Below, piece by piece: positions 44,370-53,658 of a DNA stretch of 64,000 nt. The position numbers and the translations under genes are program-made. Location of the stretch: positions 62,001 through 126,000 of the forward strand of contig LUOO01000003.1 in NCBI GenBank assembly GCA_001626765.1, given 5' to 3'. The notes beneath the pieces are model-generated. The model was not told the origin of the DNA, ran no database searches, and saw only the letters and a list, made by a program, of their open reading frames with translations. The stretch's first letter is position 1. Each line of letters opens with the position of its first letter. The stretch is from Maritimibacter sp. REDSEA-S28_B5. Its GTDB lineage: Bacteria > Pseudomonadota > Alphaproteobacteria > Rhodobacterales > Rhodobacteraceae.

Positions 44370-45581
44370 ATGGTCGCGCGGTTCCTATTCCTTGTTTCAC
44401 TGATTCTGGGCGGCCTCTTCCCGACCGCCTCGATAGCGCAGGACGCGCTGACGGCGCTGTCGCGACTGACGGGCGAGGGGCTGACGATAGAGACCGGGCC
44501 GCAGGGCGTCGAGATCGGGATCGAGATGAACCGTTCGGTGCCATGGCGGGTCTTCACTCTCGACGCGCCGATGCGGCTGGTCGTGGATTTCTCGGAACTG
44601 GACTGGGACGCAGTCGATCCTGAGGCGGGCGCGGGACTGGCCGAGGTGGGCGCGGTCTCCACAGGGATTTTTCGTCCCGGCTGGTCGCGGATGGTCGTCG
44701 AACTGACCGAGCCGCTGGCGATCAAGGGTGCGGCGATGCGGGCAGAGGGCGAGGGGGCACGGGTTGCGATCTCGCTGGTTCCGACCGACGCCGACGCCTT
44801 TGCCGCGCGGGCCGGGGCGCCGCCGAGCGCGCGGTTCGACGTGGCCGAGTTGCCCACGCCGGGGCAAGTCGAGGATGACACCTTCGTCGTGGTGATCGAC
44901 CCGGGGCACGGGGGCATCGACCCGGGGGCCGAGCGCGAGGGCGTGATGGAGAAGGACCTCGTCCTGACCTTTGCCCGGGCGTTGGAAGAAGCCTTCTTGC
45001 GGGACACGGACGTCCAGGTGGTGCTTACCCGGTCGGATGACAGTTTCGTTCCGCTCGAGGAGCGGGTGAGCCTCGCCCGGATCGCAAAGGCGGATGTGTT
45101 CCTTTCGCTTCACGCAGATGCCCTGGCCGAGGGGCGGGCCAATGGCGCGACGGTCTACACGTTGTCCGAGGATGCCTCGGACGTGGCGAGCCAGAAACTC
45201 GCCGAGCGACACGACCGCGCCGATCTGCTGGCCGGTGTGGACCTCACCGAGACCGACGACGCAGTCGCGTTGGTGCTGATGGACCTCGCGCGGACGGACA
45301 CGCAGCCGCGGTCGGACGCGCTGGCGGATGCCATCGTCGAAGGGATACGGACGGCAACCGGTTCGACCTACAAGACGCCGCGGATGCAGGCCTCGTTCTC
45401 GGTGCTGAAGGCGCCAGACATCCCCTCGGTGCTCATCGAGCTGGGGTTCCTGTCCTCAAAGCGCGATTTCGAGAAGCTGACGGATCCTGAATGGCGCGCC
45501 TCGATGGCGGTCGGTATCAGGGATGCGGTGATGACCTGGGCCGAAGCGGACGAGGCTGGAGCGGAGCGCAGACGTCAGTAA
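44370..45581 (+). CDS. N-acetylmuramoyl-L-alanine amidase (AmiC type)
   Basis: Periplasmic zinc amidase that cleaves peptides from murein at division. It has 403 residues: signal peptide ('FLFLVSLILGGLFPTASIAQ'), an AMIN-like targeting domain (about 30-150) and an Amidase_3 domain with 'VVIDPGHGGIDPGAEREGVM' (zinc His and Glu), 'ADVFLSLHADAL' (second His) and 'SVLIELGFLSSKRDFEKL' (catalytic Glu). ATG at 44370 follows 'agcagggcgggtc'. The PBP1A gene lies on the same strand after an inverted methyltransferase gene. Confidence 0.93.
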   Translation: MVARFLFLVSLILGGLFPTASIAQDALTALSRLTGEGLTIETGPQGVEIGIEMNRSVPWRVFTLDAPMRLVVDFSELDWDAVDPEAGAGLAEVGAVSTGIFRPGWSRMVVELTEPLAIKGAAMRAEGEGARVAISLVPTDADAFAARAGAPPSARFDVAELPTPGQVEDDTFVVVIDPGHGGIDPGAEREGVMEKDLVLTFARALEEAFLRDTDVQVVLTRSDDSFVPLEERVSLARIAKADVFLSLHADALAEGRANGATVYTLSEDASDVASQKLAERHDRADLLAGVDLTETDDAVALVLMDLARTDTQPRSDALADAIVEGIRTATGSTYKTPRMQASFSVLKAPDIPSVLIELGFLSSKRDFEKLTDPEWRASMAVGIRDAVMTWAEADEAGAERRRQ

Positions 45582-45596
45582 CGGCGCCTGCCGCCG

Positions 45597-46199
45597 TCAG
45601 CCCCGATAGCGCGCGAGCCAGACGGAATGGCCGTTGCAGGTCGGGTCTTCCGGCACGAAGGCCAGCTCCTCGTATCCGTGTTCGGCGAGCAGCCCCCGAT
45701 ATTCCGACGGATCGAGCGAGGCGTGATAGACGGTTTCCCCGCCCACCTTGCCGATGGCTTCGCCGGCCGCGGGGCCGGTCGTGAACAAGAGCACTGTGCG
45801 GTCGTGGCTGTGGGTCCAGAAGGTCGAGAACATGGCGCGCTGGTCATCAACCGAGAGGTGGAAAAAACTGTCCCAGGCCACGATGATGTCGAAACTCTCG
45901 CGCAGGTCGAGACCGCGCATGTCGGCATGGAACACGCGCTGACCCGGCAGGTTCTTCTGAAACAGATGCACCATGGCCCCGGCACCGTCGACGCCCGTCA
46001 CCTCGCAGCGTCGGTCCGCGAGATAGGCCGAGATCGGCACGCCCGGCCCGCAGCCCAGGTCGAGCACCTTGCGCCCCGGCGCGCAGTTGATCGTCCGGTC
46101 GAGCCACCGGCGCTCGAACAGCGTCTTGTCGCGGGTCCGCGCGAATTCGGCCGCGACGCGGTCATATGTGGGGAGAATGTCTTCAGGGCGCATGATCAT
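45597..46199 (-). CDS. class I SAM-dependent methyltransferase
   Basis: Cytoplasmic methyltransferase of 200 residues. The SAM-binding motif I is 'KVLDLGCGPGVPISAYLADR', followed by the acidic 'VTGVDGAGAM' and 'FDIIVAWDSFFHL' as motif IV. Substrate is unknown. It sits in antisense orientation between the amidase and PBP1A genes, which are adjacent in several Rhodobacterales as far as I recall, so it may be an insertion into that order. ATG at 46199 follows 'cctaaccgggatgatc' on the minus strand. Confidence 0.88.
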   Translation of the reverse strand: MIMRPEDILPTYDRVAAEFARTRDKTLFERRWLDRTINCAPGRKVLDLGCGPGVPISAYLADRRCEVTGVDGAGAMVHLFQKNLPGQRVFHADMRGLDLRESFDIIVAWDSFFHLSVDDQRAMFSTFWTHSHDRTVLLFTTGPAAGEAIGKVGGETVYHASLDPSEYRGLLAEHGYEELAFVPEDPTCNGHSVWLARYRG

Positions 46200-46366
46200 C
46201 CCGGTTAGGGGTCAATTGCGTCCCGGTCCAGTGAATTTTCAAAGCCTTAGGCCGATCCGCGCGAAAACTCGCCCACCTGTCCGCACAACTTGGTGAAACT
46301 TGCCGATTGCTTTGACCCCTAAAGCCTTTGTCAGTAAGACGGGGCGAACTGACTTTGGGGGCAGGT

Positions 46367-48877
46367 GTGATCCGATTCATCCTTGGCATCTTCGGTGCGA
46401 TCTTTTCGGCGATCACGCTCGGCCTCGTGATGGCTGCGCTCGGGATCGGCGCGATCTTCTGGATGTATTCCCAAGGGCTTCCAAGCCACGAGCAGCTCGA
46501 AAACTATCAGCCCGCCACGATCTCGCGGATCTATTCCGGCGAGGGGCAGCTCATGGACGAGTTTGCCCGCGAGCGCCGCCTCTACACGCCGCCCGAGCAG
46601 ATCCCGTCGCTGGTCAAAGAGGCGTTTATCTCGGCGGAGGACAAGAACTTCTATCACCACCGGGGGTATGACCCGCGCGGGATGCTCATCGCGGCCATCG
46701 ACGCGGCGCGGGGCGGGCAGTTGCGCGGCGCCTCGACGATCACCCAGCAGGTGATGAAGAACTTCCTTCTGTCCTCGGATCGGTCAGCCGAGCGCAAGAT
46801 CAAGGAACTGATCCTCGCGTCCCGGCTCGAAAAGTCGCTCGACAAGGAATCGATCCTCGCGCTCTACCTCAACGAGATCTTCCTCGGGCAGAACTCCTAT
46901 GGCGTCACCGCCGCCGCCCAGACCTATTTCAACAAGACGCTGGACGAGCTCAATCCGCACGAGGCGGCGATGCTGGCCGCGATGCCGAAGGCGCCGTCGG
47001 ATTACCACCCGGTGCGCAACCACGACCGCCTGCTTAACCGCCGGAACTTCATCCTGAAAGAGATGTATGAGAACGGCTATATCGACGAGCAGACCTATTT
47101 GCGCGAGCGCGAGCAGCCCATCGAATCCGTGCAGGGCGGGGATTTCGAGAGCTTCCGTTCGGCCATGCCGCCACGCGACTACTTCACCGACGAAATCCGG
47201 CGGCAACTGTCGCGCGACTTCGGTGAAGAGGAGTTCTTCGGCGGCGGTCTGACGATTCGTGCCACGGTCGATCCCGAGATGCAGGAACTTGCCGCCTGGT
47301 CGCTGCGCAAGGCGCTCGAGGACTGGGACCGTGCGCGGGGCACATGGCGCGGCACCGGCAAGTCGATTGACCCGGCGACGCTGGATGACGGCACATGGGA
47401 GGCGGCGCTGAATGACACCCGTGTCGCGCGGGACATCTTCCTCGATAACAAGTGGCACGTCGCTGCCGTGGACCAGATCGGCGACAGCGAGATGACGCTC
47501 AAGATCGAGGGTCAGCCGGAGCCCCAGAATTGGGTGGTGCCGCGCGAGGATATCCGCTGGCTGCGTGGGTCCTTCCGCGACAACTTCGAACGTGGCGACG
47601 TGGTTCATGTGCGCGCCATGACGACGGGTGACGACGGCACCGGGGACTTCATGCGCTGGTCCTTGCGGCAGGTGCCCCTCATTCAGGGCGGCTTCATGGC
47701 CATGGACGTGAACACCGGTCGGGTGATCGCGATGCAGGGCGGGTTCTCCTACGAGAACTCGGTCTTCAACCGCGCCACGCAGGCCACCCGCCAGCCCGGC
47801 TCGAGCTTCAAGCCCTTTGTCTATGCAGCCGCACTGTCGTCCGGCTTTTCGCCCGCCTCAATCATCATCGACGCACCCATCGAAGTGCAGACAGGCGCGG
47901 GAGTCTGGCGGCCGAAGAACGCCTCGAACCAGTTCTACGGGCCGACGCCGCTGCGCACGGGGATCGAGCGGTCCCGCAACCTCATGACCGTGCGGATCGC
48001 GCAGGAAATCGGGATGGAGACGGTCGCGCGCTATGCCGAACGCTTCGGCGTCTACGACAAGATGAACCCCTTCCTCGCGAACTCTCTGGGGGCCGAAGAG
48101 ACGACGCTTTTCAAGATGGTCTCGGCCTACGCGATGTTCGCCAATGGCGGCGAGCGGGTGGAGCCGACGCTCGTGGACCGCGTGCAGGATCGTTGGGGCA
48201 ACACGATCTACCGCCACGATCAGCGCGACTGCACCGATTGCAAGGCCGCGCGTCTGCCGGCGGGCGAGGCGCCTGAAATCACCTCGAACCGCGAACGGGT
48301 CATGGATGCGATCACCGCCTATCAGCTCACCTCGATGATGCAGGGCGTGGTGCAGCGCGGCACGGCCTCGGGTGCGGTCAACCTGCCGGTGCCGACCGCT
48401 GGCAAGACCGGCACCACGAACGATGCCAAGGATGTGTGGTTCATCGGCTTTACCTCGAACATCGTGGCGGGTTGCTACATCGGCTATGATCAGCCGCGGA
48501 GCCTCGGCGGCGCGTCGGGTGGCGGCACATGCGGCCCGGTGTTCCAGCGGTTCATGGTCGAGGCGGTCAAGAAATACGGCGGCGGCAAGTTCAAGGTCCC
48601 GCCGGGCGGGCATTTCGTCAAGATCGACCGCTATTCCGGCGCGCGTCTGCCCGACAGCGCCTCGGGTGCGAACGTGGTGGCGGAATACTTCCGTGACGGC
48701 GAGGAGCCGATCTTCGGCATCGTCTTTGACGGCGGTTTCGCGATGGGGTCGAACCTGCCGCTCTTCGGCACGCAAGGCCAGCAGGTCGAGCAGGTGCAGA
48801 CCTCGACCGGGCGGGTGGTGAACGTGCCGGTGCAAAACGCGCCGTCCTCGTCACTTTCTGCCGGCGGTCTTTACTAG
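46367..48877 (+). CDS. mrcA: penicillin-binding protein 1A (bifunctional transglycosylase/transpeptidase)
   Basis: Major class A peptidoglycan synthase, about 836 residues. It has a cytoplasmic/membrane anchor ('FILGIFGAIFSAITLGLVMA'), a GT51 domain with 'FISAEDKNFYHHRGYDPRGM' (catalytic Glu) and 'GASTITQQVMKNFLL', an OB-like insert, and a transpeptidase domain with 'PGSSFKPFVYAAAL' (SxxK), 'SRNL' and 'AGKTGTTND'. GTG at 46367 after 'gggggcag' is preferred over TTG 46328 because it places the anchor at the N-terminus. Works with the amidase upstream in wall remodelling. Confidence 0.94.
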   Translation: MIRFILGIFGAIFSAITLGLVMAALGIGAIFWMYSQGLPSHEQLENYQPATISRIYSGEGQLMDEFARERRLYTPPEQIPSLVKEAFISAEDKNFYHHRGYDPRGMLIAAIDAARGGQLRGASTITQQVMKNFLLSSDRSAERKIKELILASRLEKSLDKESILALYLNEIFLGQNSYGVTAAAQTYFNKTLDELNPHEAAMLAAMPKAPSDYHPVRNHDRLLNRRNFILKEMYENGYIDEQTYLREREQPIESVQGGDFESFRSAMPPRDYFTDEIRRQLSRDFGEEEFFGGGLTIRATVDPEMQELAAWSLRKALEDWDRARGTWRGTGKSIDPATLDDGTWEAALNDTRVARDIFLDNKWHVAAVDQIGDSEMTLKIEGQPEPQNWVVPREDIRWLRGSFRDNFERGDVVHVRAMTTGDDGTGDFMRWSLRQVPLIQGGFMAMDVNTGRVIAMQGGFSYENSVFNRATQATRQPGSSFKPFVYAAALSSGFSPASIIIDAPIEVQTGAGVWRPKNASNQFYGPTPLRTGIERSRNLMTVRIAQEIGMETVARYAERFGVYDKMNPFLANSLGAEETTLFKMVSAYAMFANGGERVEPTLVDRVQDRWGNTIYRHDQRDCTDCKAARLPAGEAPEITSNRERVMDAITAYQLTSMMQGVVQRGTASGAVNLPVPTAGKTGTTNDAKDVWFIGFTSNIVAGCYIGYDQPRSLGGASGGGTCGPVFQRFMVEAVKKYGGGKFKVPPGGHFVKIDRYSGARLPDSASGANVVAEYFRDGEEPIFGIVFDGGFAMGSNLPLFGTQGQQVEQVQTSTGRVVNVPVQNAPSSSLSAGGLY

Positions 48878-49376
48878 GAAATACAGGCGCTTCCCGACCG
48901 GGGTGGGGGATAATTCCCCTAAACGACCGGGTCTTAACCATTTTCGCCATTGTCAGGCGTATGGTCGCGCCACTATGTTGGTCCGGTGGAAGATCGGGAA
49001 AAAGCGACGTGCTTGCCCGTCTGCCCGAAGGTTTCGCTGCATCGAACGGCACCCCGCGCTCGCGAGAGGACGTTCTGAGGCAGATCGAATTGGCCGAAAG
49101 GCCAGAGCCGAGGGGAAACCCGAAGCGCAAGGATTGTCCGGACCGCCGCGTTCACGCAGGTCCGGGCCTTAACGGGTCCAGCGCCGCGCAAGCGACGAAT
49201 GGGCCGGAGAAGAAACGCGATGAGGCGCGGTGAGACACTGATGGAAACGGGTAGAGGGCTAACGCCCCCTGTTTTCGTGTCGGCCACTGCGCCCAGCCTC
49301 GCCCAGACAAGTCACCCCCACCGCTCTAACTCTCTGACCAGAGGGGCGGACCCGTGCGCGGGTGCAATGAGAACTC
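48878..49376 (+). promoter_or_regulatory. long leader region and candidate promoter of rne
   Basis: About 500 bases with no supported gene. A promoter-like pair, TTGTCA (48950-48955), 18 bases, TATGTT (48974-48979), would give a leader of roughly 390 bases before the rne ATG. Several short GC hairpins occur in it (for example GGCC GAAA GGCC near 49092-49103). Long structured leaders of rne mediate RNase E autoregulation in E. coli; the same role here is inference. Confidence 0.5.
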
Positions 49377-52343
49377 ATGGCAAAGAAAATGCTCATCGAC
49401 GCCACCCATGCGGAAGAAACCCGCGTGGTCGTGGTGGACGGCAACAAGGTCGAGGAATTCGACTTTGAATCGGAAAACAAGCGCCAGCTAGCTGGCAACA
49501 TCTATCTCGCAAAGGTCACGCGCGTGGAGCCGTCGCTTCAGGCGGCCTTCGTGGACTACGGCGGGAACCGTCACGGCTTTCTCGCCTTTTCGGAAATCCA
49601 CCCGGACTACTACCAGATCCCCGTCGCCGACCGTGAAGCGCTGCTCGAGGAAGAGCGTGCGTATGCCGAGGCGATGGAAGCCCGCGAAGAAGAACGTTCG
49701 CGGTCGCGGTCATCGCGCAAGCCCAAGGCCGAGGACAGCCTGCCCGACGACGAGGTCGCGCACCGCGATGTCGAGATCGGCGGCATGGATGTGATCGACC
49801 TCGACGAGGGCAGCGAGGATCCGCAGGAGGGTCTGTCGCCTATGGAGACCGTCGAGGAAGCCCCGGTCGAGGAACCGACCGATGACACCTCCGAGGACGA
49901 TTCGCAGGATGACGACGGAGACGAGGACGGTGACGAGTCCTCTGATGACGAAGCGTCGGACGAAGAGGGCGGGTCCCGCTCGCGCCGGTCGCGGTCGCGC
50001 CGGTCCCGGTCGCGTCGGTCGCGGTCGCGCAAGTCCGATGACGATCACGAGCACCACAACGACGACGATGTTACCCCGGCCCATGAAAAGGACTCGGACA
50101 TCGAATCCGTGGCCGACGAGGACGTGCACGAGGAAATCCGCTCGCCGCGCAAGCCGCGTCCGCGCAAATACAAGATCCAGGAGGTCATCAAGGTCCGCCA
50201 GATCCTGCTCGTGCAGGTGGTGAAAGAGGAACGCGGCAACAAGGGCGCCGCGCTCACGACCTATCTCTCGCTCGCGGGCCGCTACTGCGTCCTCATGCCC
50301 AACACCGCGCGCGGTGGTGGCATCAGCCGCAAGATCACCAATGCCGCCGACCGCAAGAAGCTCAAGGAAATCGCGCAGGAAATCGACGTGCCGCGCGGTG
50401 CCGGCCTCATCGTGCGCACCGCAGGCGCGCAGCGCACCAAGACCGAGATCAAGCGCGACTACGAATATCTCCAGCGCATGTGGGAGCAGATCCGCGAACT
50501 GACGCTGAAATCCATCGCGCCTGCGAAGATCTATGAAGAGGGCGACCTGATCAAACGGTCGATCCGCGATCTCTACAACAAGGACATCGACGAGGTTCTG
50601 GTCGAGGGCGACGCGGGCTACCGCACCGCCAAGGACTTCATGAAGATGATCATGCCGTCCCACGCCAAGAACGTGAAGCAATACGGCGAGCAACTGCCGC
50701 TTTTCGCGCGCTATCAGGTGGAAAGCTACCTTGCCTCGATGTTCAACCCGGTGGTGCAGCTGAAATCCGGCGGCTACATCGTGATAGGCGTGACCGAGGC
50801 GCTCGTCGCCATCGACGTGAACTCGGGTCGGGCCACGAAAGAGGGTTCGATCGAGGAAACCGCCCTCAAGACCAACCTCGAGGCCGCCGAAGAGGTGGCG
50901 CGCCAGCTGCGTCTGCGCGACCTCGCGGGTCTGATCGTCATCGACTTCATCGACATGGAAGAGCGCAAGAACAACGCCGCCGTCGAGAAGCGCATGAAGG
51001 ACAAGCTCAAGACCGACCGCGCCCGCATCCAGGTGGGCCGCATCTCGGGCTTTGGCCTCATGGAGATGTCGCGTCAGCGGCTGCGTCCAGGGATGCTCGA
51101 GGCGACGACCCAGCCCTGCCATCATTGCCACGGCACCGGCCTCGTGCGCTCGGACGACAACCTCGCGTTGACCATCCTGCGCCAGCTCGAGGAAGAGGGC
51201 ACGCGCAAGCGGTCGAAAGAGGTTCTGCTGAAGGCCCCGGTGGGGATCGTGAACTTCCTGCTCAACAACAAGCGCGAGCACATCTTCCAGATCGAGGCGC
51301 GTTACGGCATGTCGGTCCGGATCGAAGCCGACGCCCTGCTTATCTCGCCCGATTTCTCGATCGAGAAGTTCAAGACGGCAACGAGGGTCGTGGCCGAGGT
51401 GCTGACGCCCGTTGTGACGGGGAATGCCTCGCTCATGGACGACCTTGACGAGGAGGACGAGGATCTCGTCACCGAGGATCAGGCTGATGACGACTCCGCC
51501 GCTGACGGGTCCGGGGATCAGGACGATCAGGACAGCGCCGCCAATGGCGAGGTGGACGACGAGGACGGCGAGCCCAAGAAAAAGCGCCGGCGTCGCCGGC
51601 GCCGGGGTGGACGCGGCCGCAGCAAGTCGCGTTCGGACGAAAACGGCTCGGATGAGGACGGCTCCGATGAGGAGGGGTCTGACGAGGGTGCTTCGGACGA
51701 TGTCGAGAGCACGCCGGAGGCTGCCGAGGTGGTAGCTGACGTGACCGCCCCGGAGGTCGTGGCGGAAACCGTGGCCGACGTGGTCGCTGACGCCGAGGCA
51801 GCGCAGCCCGAGGCGGCAGAGAAGCCCAAGAAACGCACGACCCGGTCGCGCAAGAAAAAGACCGACGAGACGCCCGAAACGGCGCCTGCGGCCGAGGCGG
51901 AGACCAAGACCGAGACCGAAGCCGAGGCGGAGGCTGCCACCGAGGACGCGCCCAAGAAGCGGGTCACCCGGTCCCGGAAGAAGAAGGTCGAAGAGGCCGA
52001 GGCGACGACCCCAGCCGCTGCCGAAGAATCGGAAAAGCCCAAACGCACCACGCGGTCGCGAACCAAGAAGAAGGTCGAGGAACCCGCAGTGACGGAAGAG
52101 GTTGCTCAGGCGGAAACGGCCGCCGAACCGGAGGCCGAGATCGGTGTGTCGGCGACCGTGGACGAAGTGATTGCCGCCGATGTGCCGGATGCAGCACCGG
52201 CCGCGCCCGAGGCGGTTGTCGAAACGGCCGCCGCGGCAGAAACGGCGACCGAGGCCGAGCGCGAGCCCGCCATGGCCGAAGCCGAAGAGGCCGAAGAGGA
52301 CGACAAGCCAAAGCGCAAGGGCTGGTGGAGCCTCGGGCGCTGA
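49377..52343 (+). CDS. rne: ribonuclease E
   Basis: Endoribonuclease and scaffold of the RNA degradosome, 988 residues. The N-terminus 'KKMLIDATHAEETRVVVVDG' and the S1 half 'QAAFVDYGGNRHGFLAFSEI' are typical. The S1 domain is interrupted by a ~150-residue low-complexity insertion (about 105-260: acidic runs and Arg-Ser repeats such as 'SRRSRSRRSRSRRSRSR'), known in alphaproteobacterial RNase E. The catalytic core follows with 'LVAIDVNSGRATKEGSIEET', 'GLIVIDFIDMEERKN' and the Zn-link 'QPCHHCHGTG'. The C-terminal third is Lys/Glu/Ala rich and disordered. ATG 49377. Confidence 0.96.
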   Translation: MAKKMLIDATHAEETRVVVVDGNKVEEFDFESENKRQLAGNIYLAKVTRVEPSLQAAFVDYGGNRHGFLAFSEIHPDYYQIPVADREALLEEERAYAEAMEAREEERSRSRSSRKPKAEDSLPDDEVAHRDVEIGGMDVIDLDEGSEDPQEGLSPMETVEEAPVEEPTDDTSEDDSQDDDGDEDGDESSDDEASDEEGGSRSRRSRSRRSRSRRSRSRKSDDDHEHHNDDDVTPAHEKDSDIESVADEDVHEEIRSPRKPRPRKYKIQEVIKVRQILLVQVVKEERGNKGAALTTYLSLAGRYCVLMPNTARGGGISRKITNAADRKKLKEIAQEIDVPRGAGLIVRTAGAQRTKTEIKRDYEYLQRMWEQIRELTLKSIAPAKIYEEGDLIKRSIRDLYNKDIDEVLVEGDAGYRTAKDFMKMIMPSHAKNVKQYGEQLPLFARYQVESYLASMFNPVVQLKSGGYIVIGVTEALVAIDVNSGRATKEGSIEETALKTNLEAAEEVARQLRLRDLAGLIVIDFIDMEERKNNAAVEKRMKDKLKTDRARIQVGRISGFGLMEMSRQRLRPGMLEATTQPCHHCHGTGLVRSDDNLALTILRQLEEEGTRKRSKEVLLKAPVGIVNFLLNNKREHIFQIEARYGMSVRIEADALLISPDFSIEKFKTATRVVAEVLTPVVTGNASLMDDLDEEDEDLVTEDQADDDSAADGSGDQDDQDSAANGEVDDEDGEPKKKRRRRRRRGGRGRSKSRSDENGSDEDGSDEEGSDEGASDDVESTPEAAEVVADVTAPEVVAETVADVVADAEAAQPEAAEKPKKRTTRSRKKKTDETPETAPAAEAETKTETEAEAEAATEDAPKKRVTRSRKKKVEEAEATTPAAAEESEKPKRTTRSRTKKKVEEPAVTEEVAQAETAAEPEAEIGVSATVDEVIAADVPDAAPAAPEAVVETAAAAETATEAEREPAMAEAEEAEEDDKPKRKGWWSLGR

Positions 52344-52368
52344 GGCGAGCCTGACCGATAACGCGAAG

Positions 52369-52394
52369 AGGCGGGCCCGAGGGTCCGCCTTTTT
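52369..52394 (+). terminator. intrinsic terminator of rne
   Basis: AGGCGGGCC (52369-52377) pairs with GGTCCGCCT (52382-52390) with one G-T pair, followed by TTTTT. Also between convergent genes (the TusA-like gene lies opposite). Confidence 0.85.
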
Positions 52395-52439
52395 CATGCC
52401 GGGGCGGCTGCAAAGGAACGCGTGTCGTCTGCGCCGGGA

Positions 52440-52667
52440 TCAGGCCTTCTGGATATAGTAGCGGACCGAAGAGCCGTCTTCCTCGACCTCGAGAAGGCTG
52501 TGGCCTTCCTGCTCGCAAAAATGCGGCACGTCGATGAAGGCGACCGGGTCGGTGGCCATGAGGCAGAGAACCTCGCCCGAGGCCATCTCGCGCAGCGCCT
52601 TCTGCGCCTTGAGCACGGGCCAGGGGCACAAAAGCCCGATTGCGTCGATATCCTGGGTCACGTCCAT
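52440..52667 (-). CDS. TusA-family sulfur carrier protein
   Basis: Small SirA/TusA-like protein of 75 residues that carries persulfide sulfur. The signature 'GLLCPWPVLKAQKALREM' has the active Cys followed by Pro-x-Pro, and the end 'GHSLLEVEEDGSSVRYYIQK' matches the fold. It could serve tRNA thiolation, molybdopterin or sulfur oxidation; the window gives no further clue. ATG at 52667; the frame is open upstream to 52745 but the extra residues are not family-like. Divergent from ccdA. Confidence 0.9.
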   Translation of the reverse strand: MDVTQDIDAIGLLCPWPVLKAQKALREMASGEVLCLMATDPVAFIDVPHFCEQEGHSLLEVEEDGSSVRYYIQKA

Positions 52668-52780
52668 GGCCCTTGGGTAGATGGCCGCAGGGTCGCTGTC
52701 CAGAGCGCTGGTTTCACCGCGCCACGCAGATGTGACGATTTGCATCGTGACGGGGCGGGCGGGGCAGGCTAGGGGAAAGC

Positions 52781-53533
52781 ATGTTCGGAATAGACCTTAT
52801 CGACGCGAGCCTTCTGCCCGCACTCTTCATCGCGCTGGTGGCGGGGCTTCTGTCGTTCCTGAGCCCCTGTGTGCTGCCCATCGTGCCGCCCTATCTGGCC
52901 TATATGTCGGGCGTGTCGGTCACCGATCTGGGCGAGGGGGCGCGGTCGTCGCGCAAGGCCACGGTGGCGGCGCTGTTCTTCGTGATGGGGCTGTCGACGG
53001 TGTTTCTGTTCCTTGGCTTCGCGGCCTCGGCTTTCGGTGCGTTCTTTCTGCAGAACCAGACGATCTTCAACACGCTTGCGGGCGTGGTCGTTATGATCTT
53101 CGGGGCGCATTTTCTGGGTATCTTCACGATCCCCTTTCTCAACCGCGAGGCGCGGCTCGACGCGGGTGATCAGGGCGGATCGGCCTTTGGCGCCTATCTG
53201 CTGGGGCTGGCCTTTGCCTTTGGCTGGACGCCCTGCATCGGGCCGCAACTGGGCGCGATCCTGTCGCTCGCGGCGTCTGAGGCCAATGTGGCACGGGGCA
53301 CGCTGCTGCTCGCCGTCTATGCCATCGGGCTCGGGGTGCCGTTTCTGCTGGTGGCGGCGTTCTTCCCGCGCATGCGCGGCGTCATGGGCTGGATGAAGCG
53401 GCACATGGAACGCATCGAGCGGATCATGGGGCTCTTGCTCTGGACCATCGGGCTCTTGATGCTGACCGGCGGGTTCTCGTCCTTTTCCTACTGGCTGCTC
53501 GAGACATTCCCGGCGCTTGCGACGCTCGGGTGA
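52781..53533 (+). CDS. ccdA: cytochrome c biogenesis / thiol-reducing membrane protein CcdA
   Basis: DsbD-type membrane electron carrier of 250 residues that passes reductant from cytoplasmic thioredoxin to periplasmic thiol proteins for cytochrome c assembly. Six hydrophobic helices; the two redox cysteines lie in 'SFLSPCVLPIVPPYLAYM' and 'AFGWTPCIGPQLGAILSLA'. ATG at 52781 follows 'aggggaaagc'. A copy of the dispersed repeat follows 24 bases after its stop. Confidence 0.93.
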   Translation: MFGIDLIDASLLPALFIALVAGLLSFLSPCVLPIVPPYLAYMSGVSVTDLGEGARSSRKATVAALFFVMGLSTVFLFLGFAASAFGAFFLQNQTIFNTLAGVVVMIFGAHFLGIFTIPFLNREARLDAGDQGGSAFGAYLLGLAFAFGWTPCIGPQLGAILSLAASEANVARGTLLLAVYAIGLGVPFLLVAAFFPRMRGVMGWMKRHMERIERIMGLLLWTIGLLMLTGGFSSFSYWLLETFPALATLG

Positions 53534-53556
53534 GTTCTTGATTCTGGCTGCGCCGC

Positions 53557-53590
53557 CCCCCCTCCAAGGTATCGATGAAGCAGTGAAGGG
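53557..53590 (+). repeat. dispersed ~34-bp element, copy 2
   Basis: Same element as at 35961-35994: 'CCCCCTCCAAGGTAT', then CG in place of TT, then 'ATGAAGCAGTGAAGGG'. This copy lies just after ccdA and lacks the perfect hairpin that precedes copy 1. Confidence 0.75.
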
Positions 53591-53658
53591 CACGTAAGGG
53601 GCTTATTCACGCCCGATTTCTTGGGTAGCCTTGGCGCAGGGCAAGGTTTGGTTTGGGC

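Noticed and set aside
49980..50035. Short direct repeats, CRISPR-like at first sight
   Set aside because: They are in-frame Arg-Ser codon repeats within rne, without spacers of constant unique sequence or cas genes.
49710..52397. Long antisense frame opposite rne with hydrophobic Leu/Gly-rich text
   Set aside because: Arises from the Glu/Ala/Lys codons of RNase E; not a membrane protein gene.
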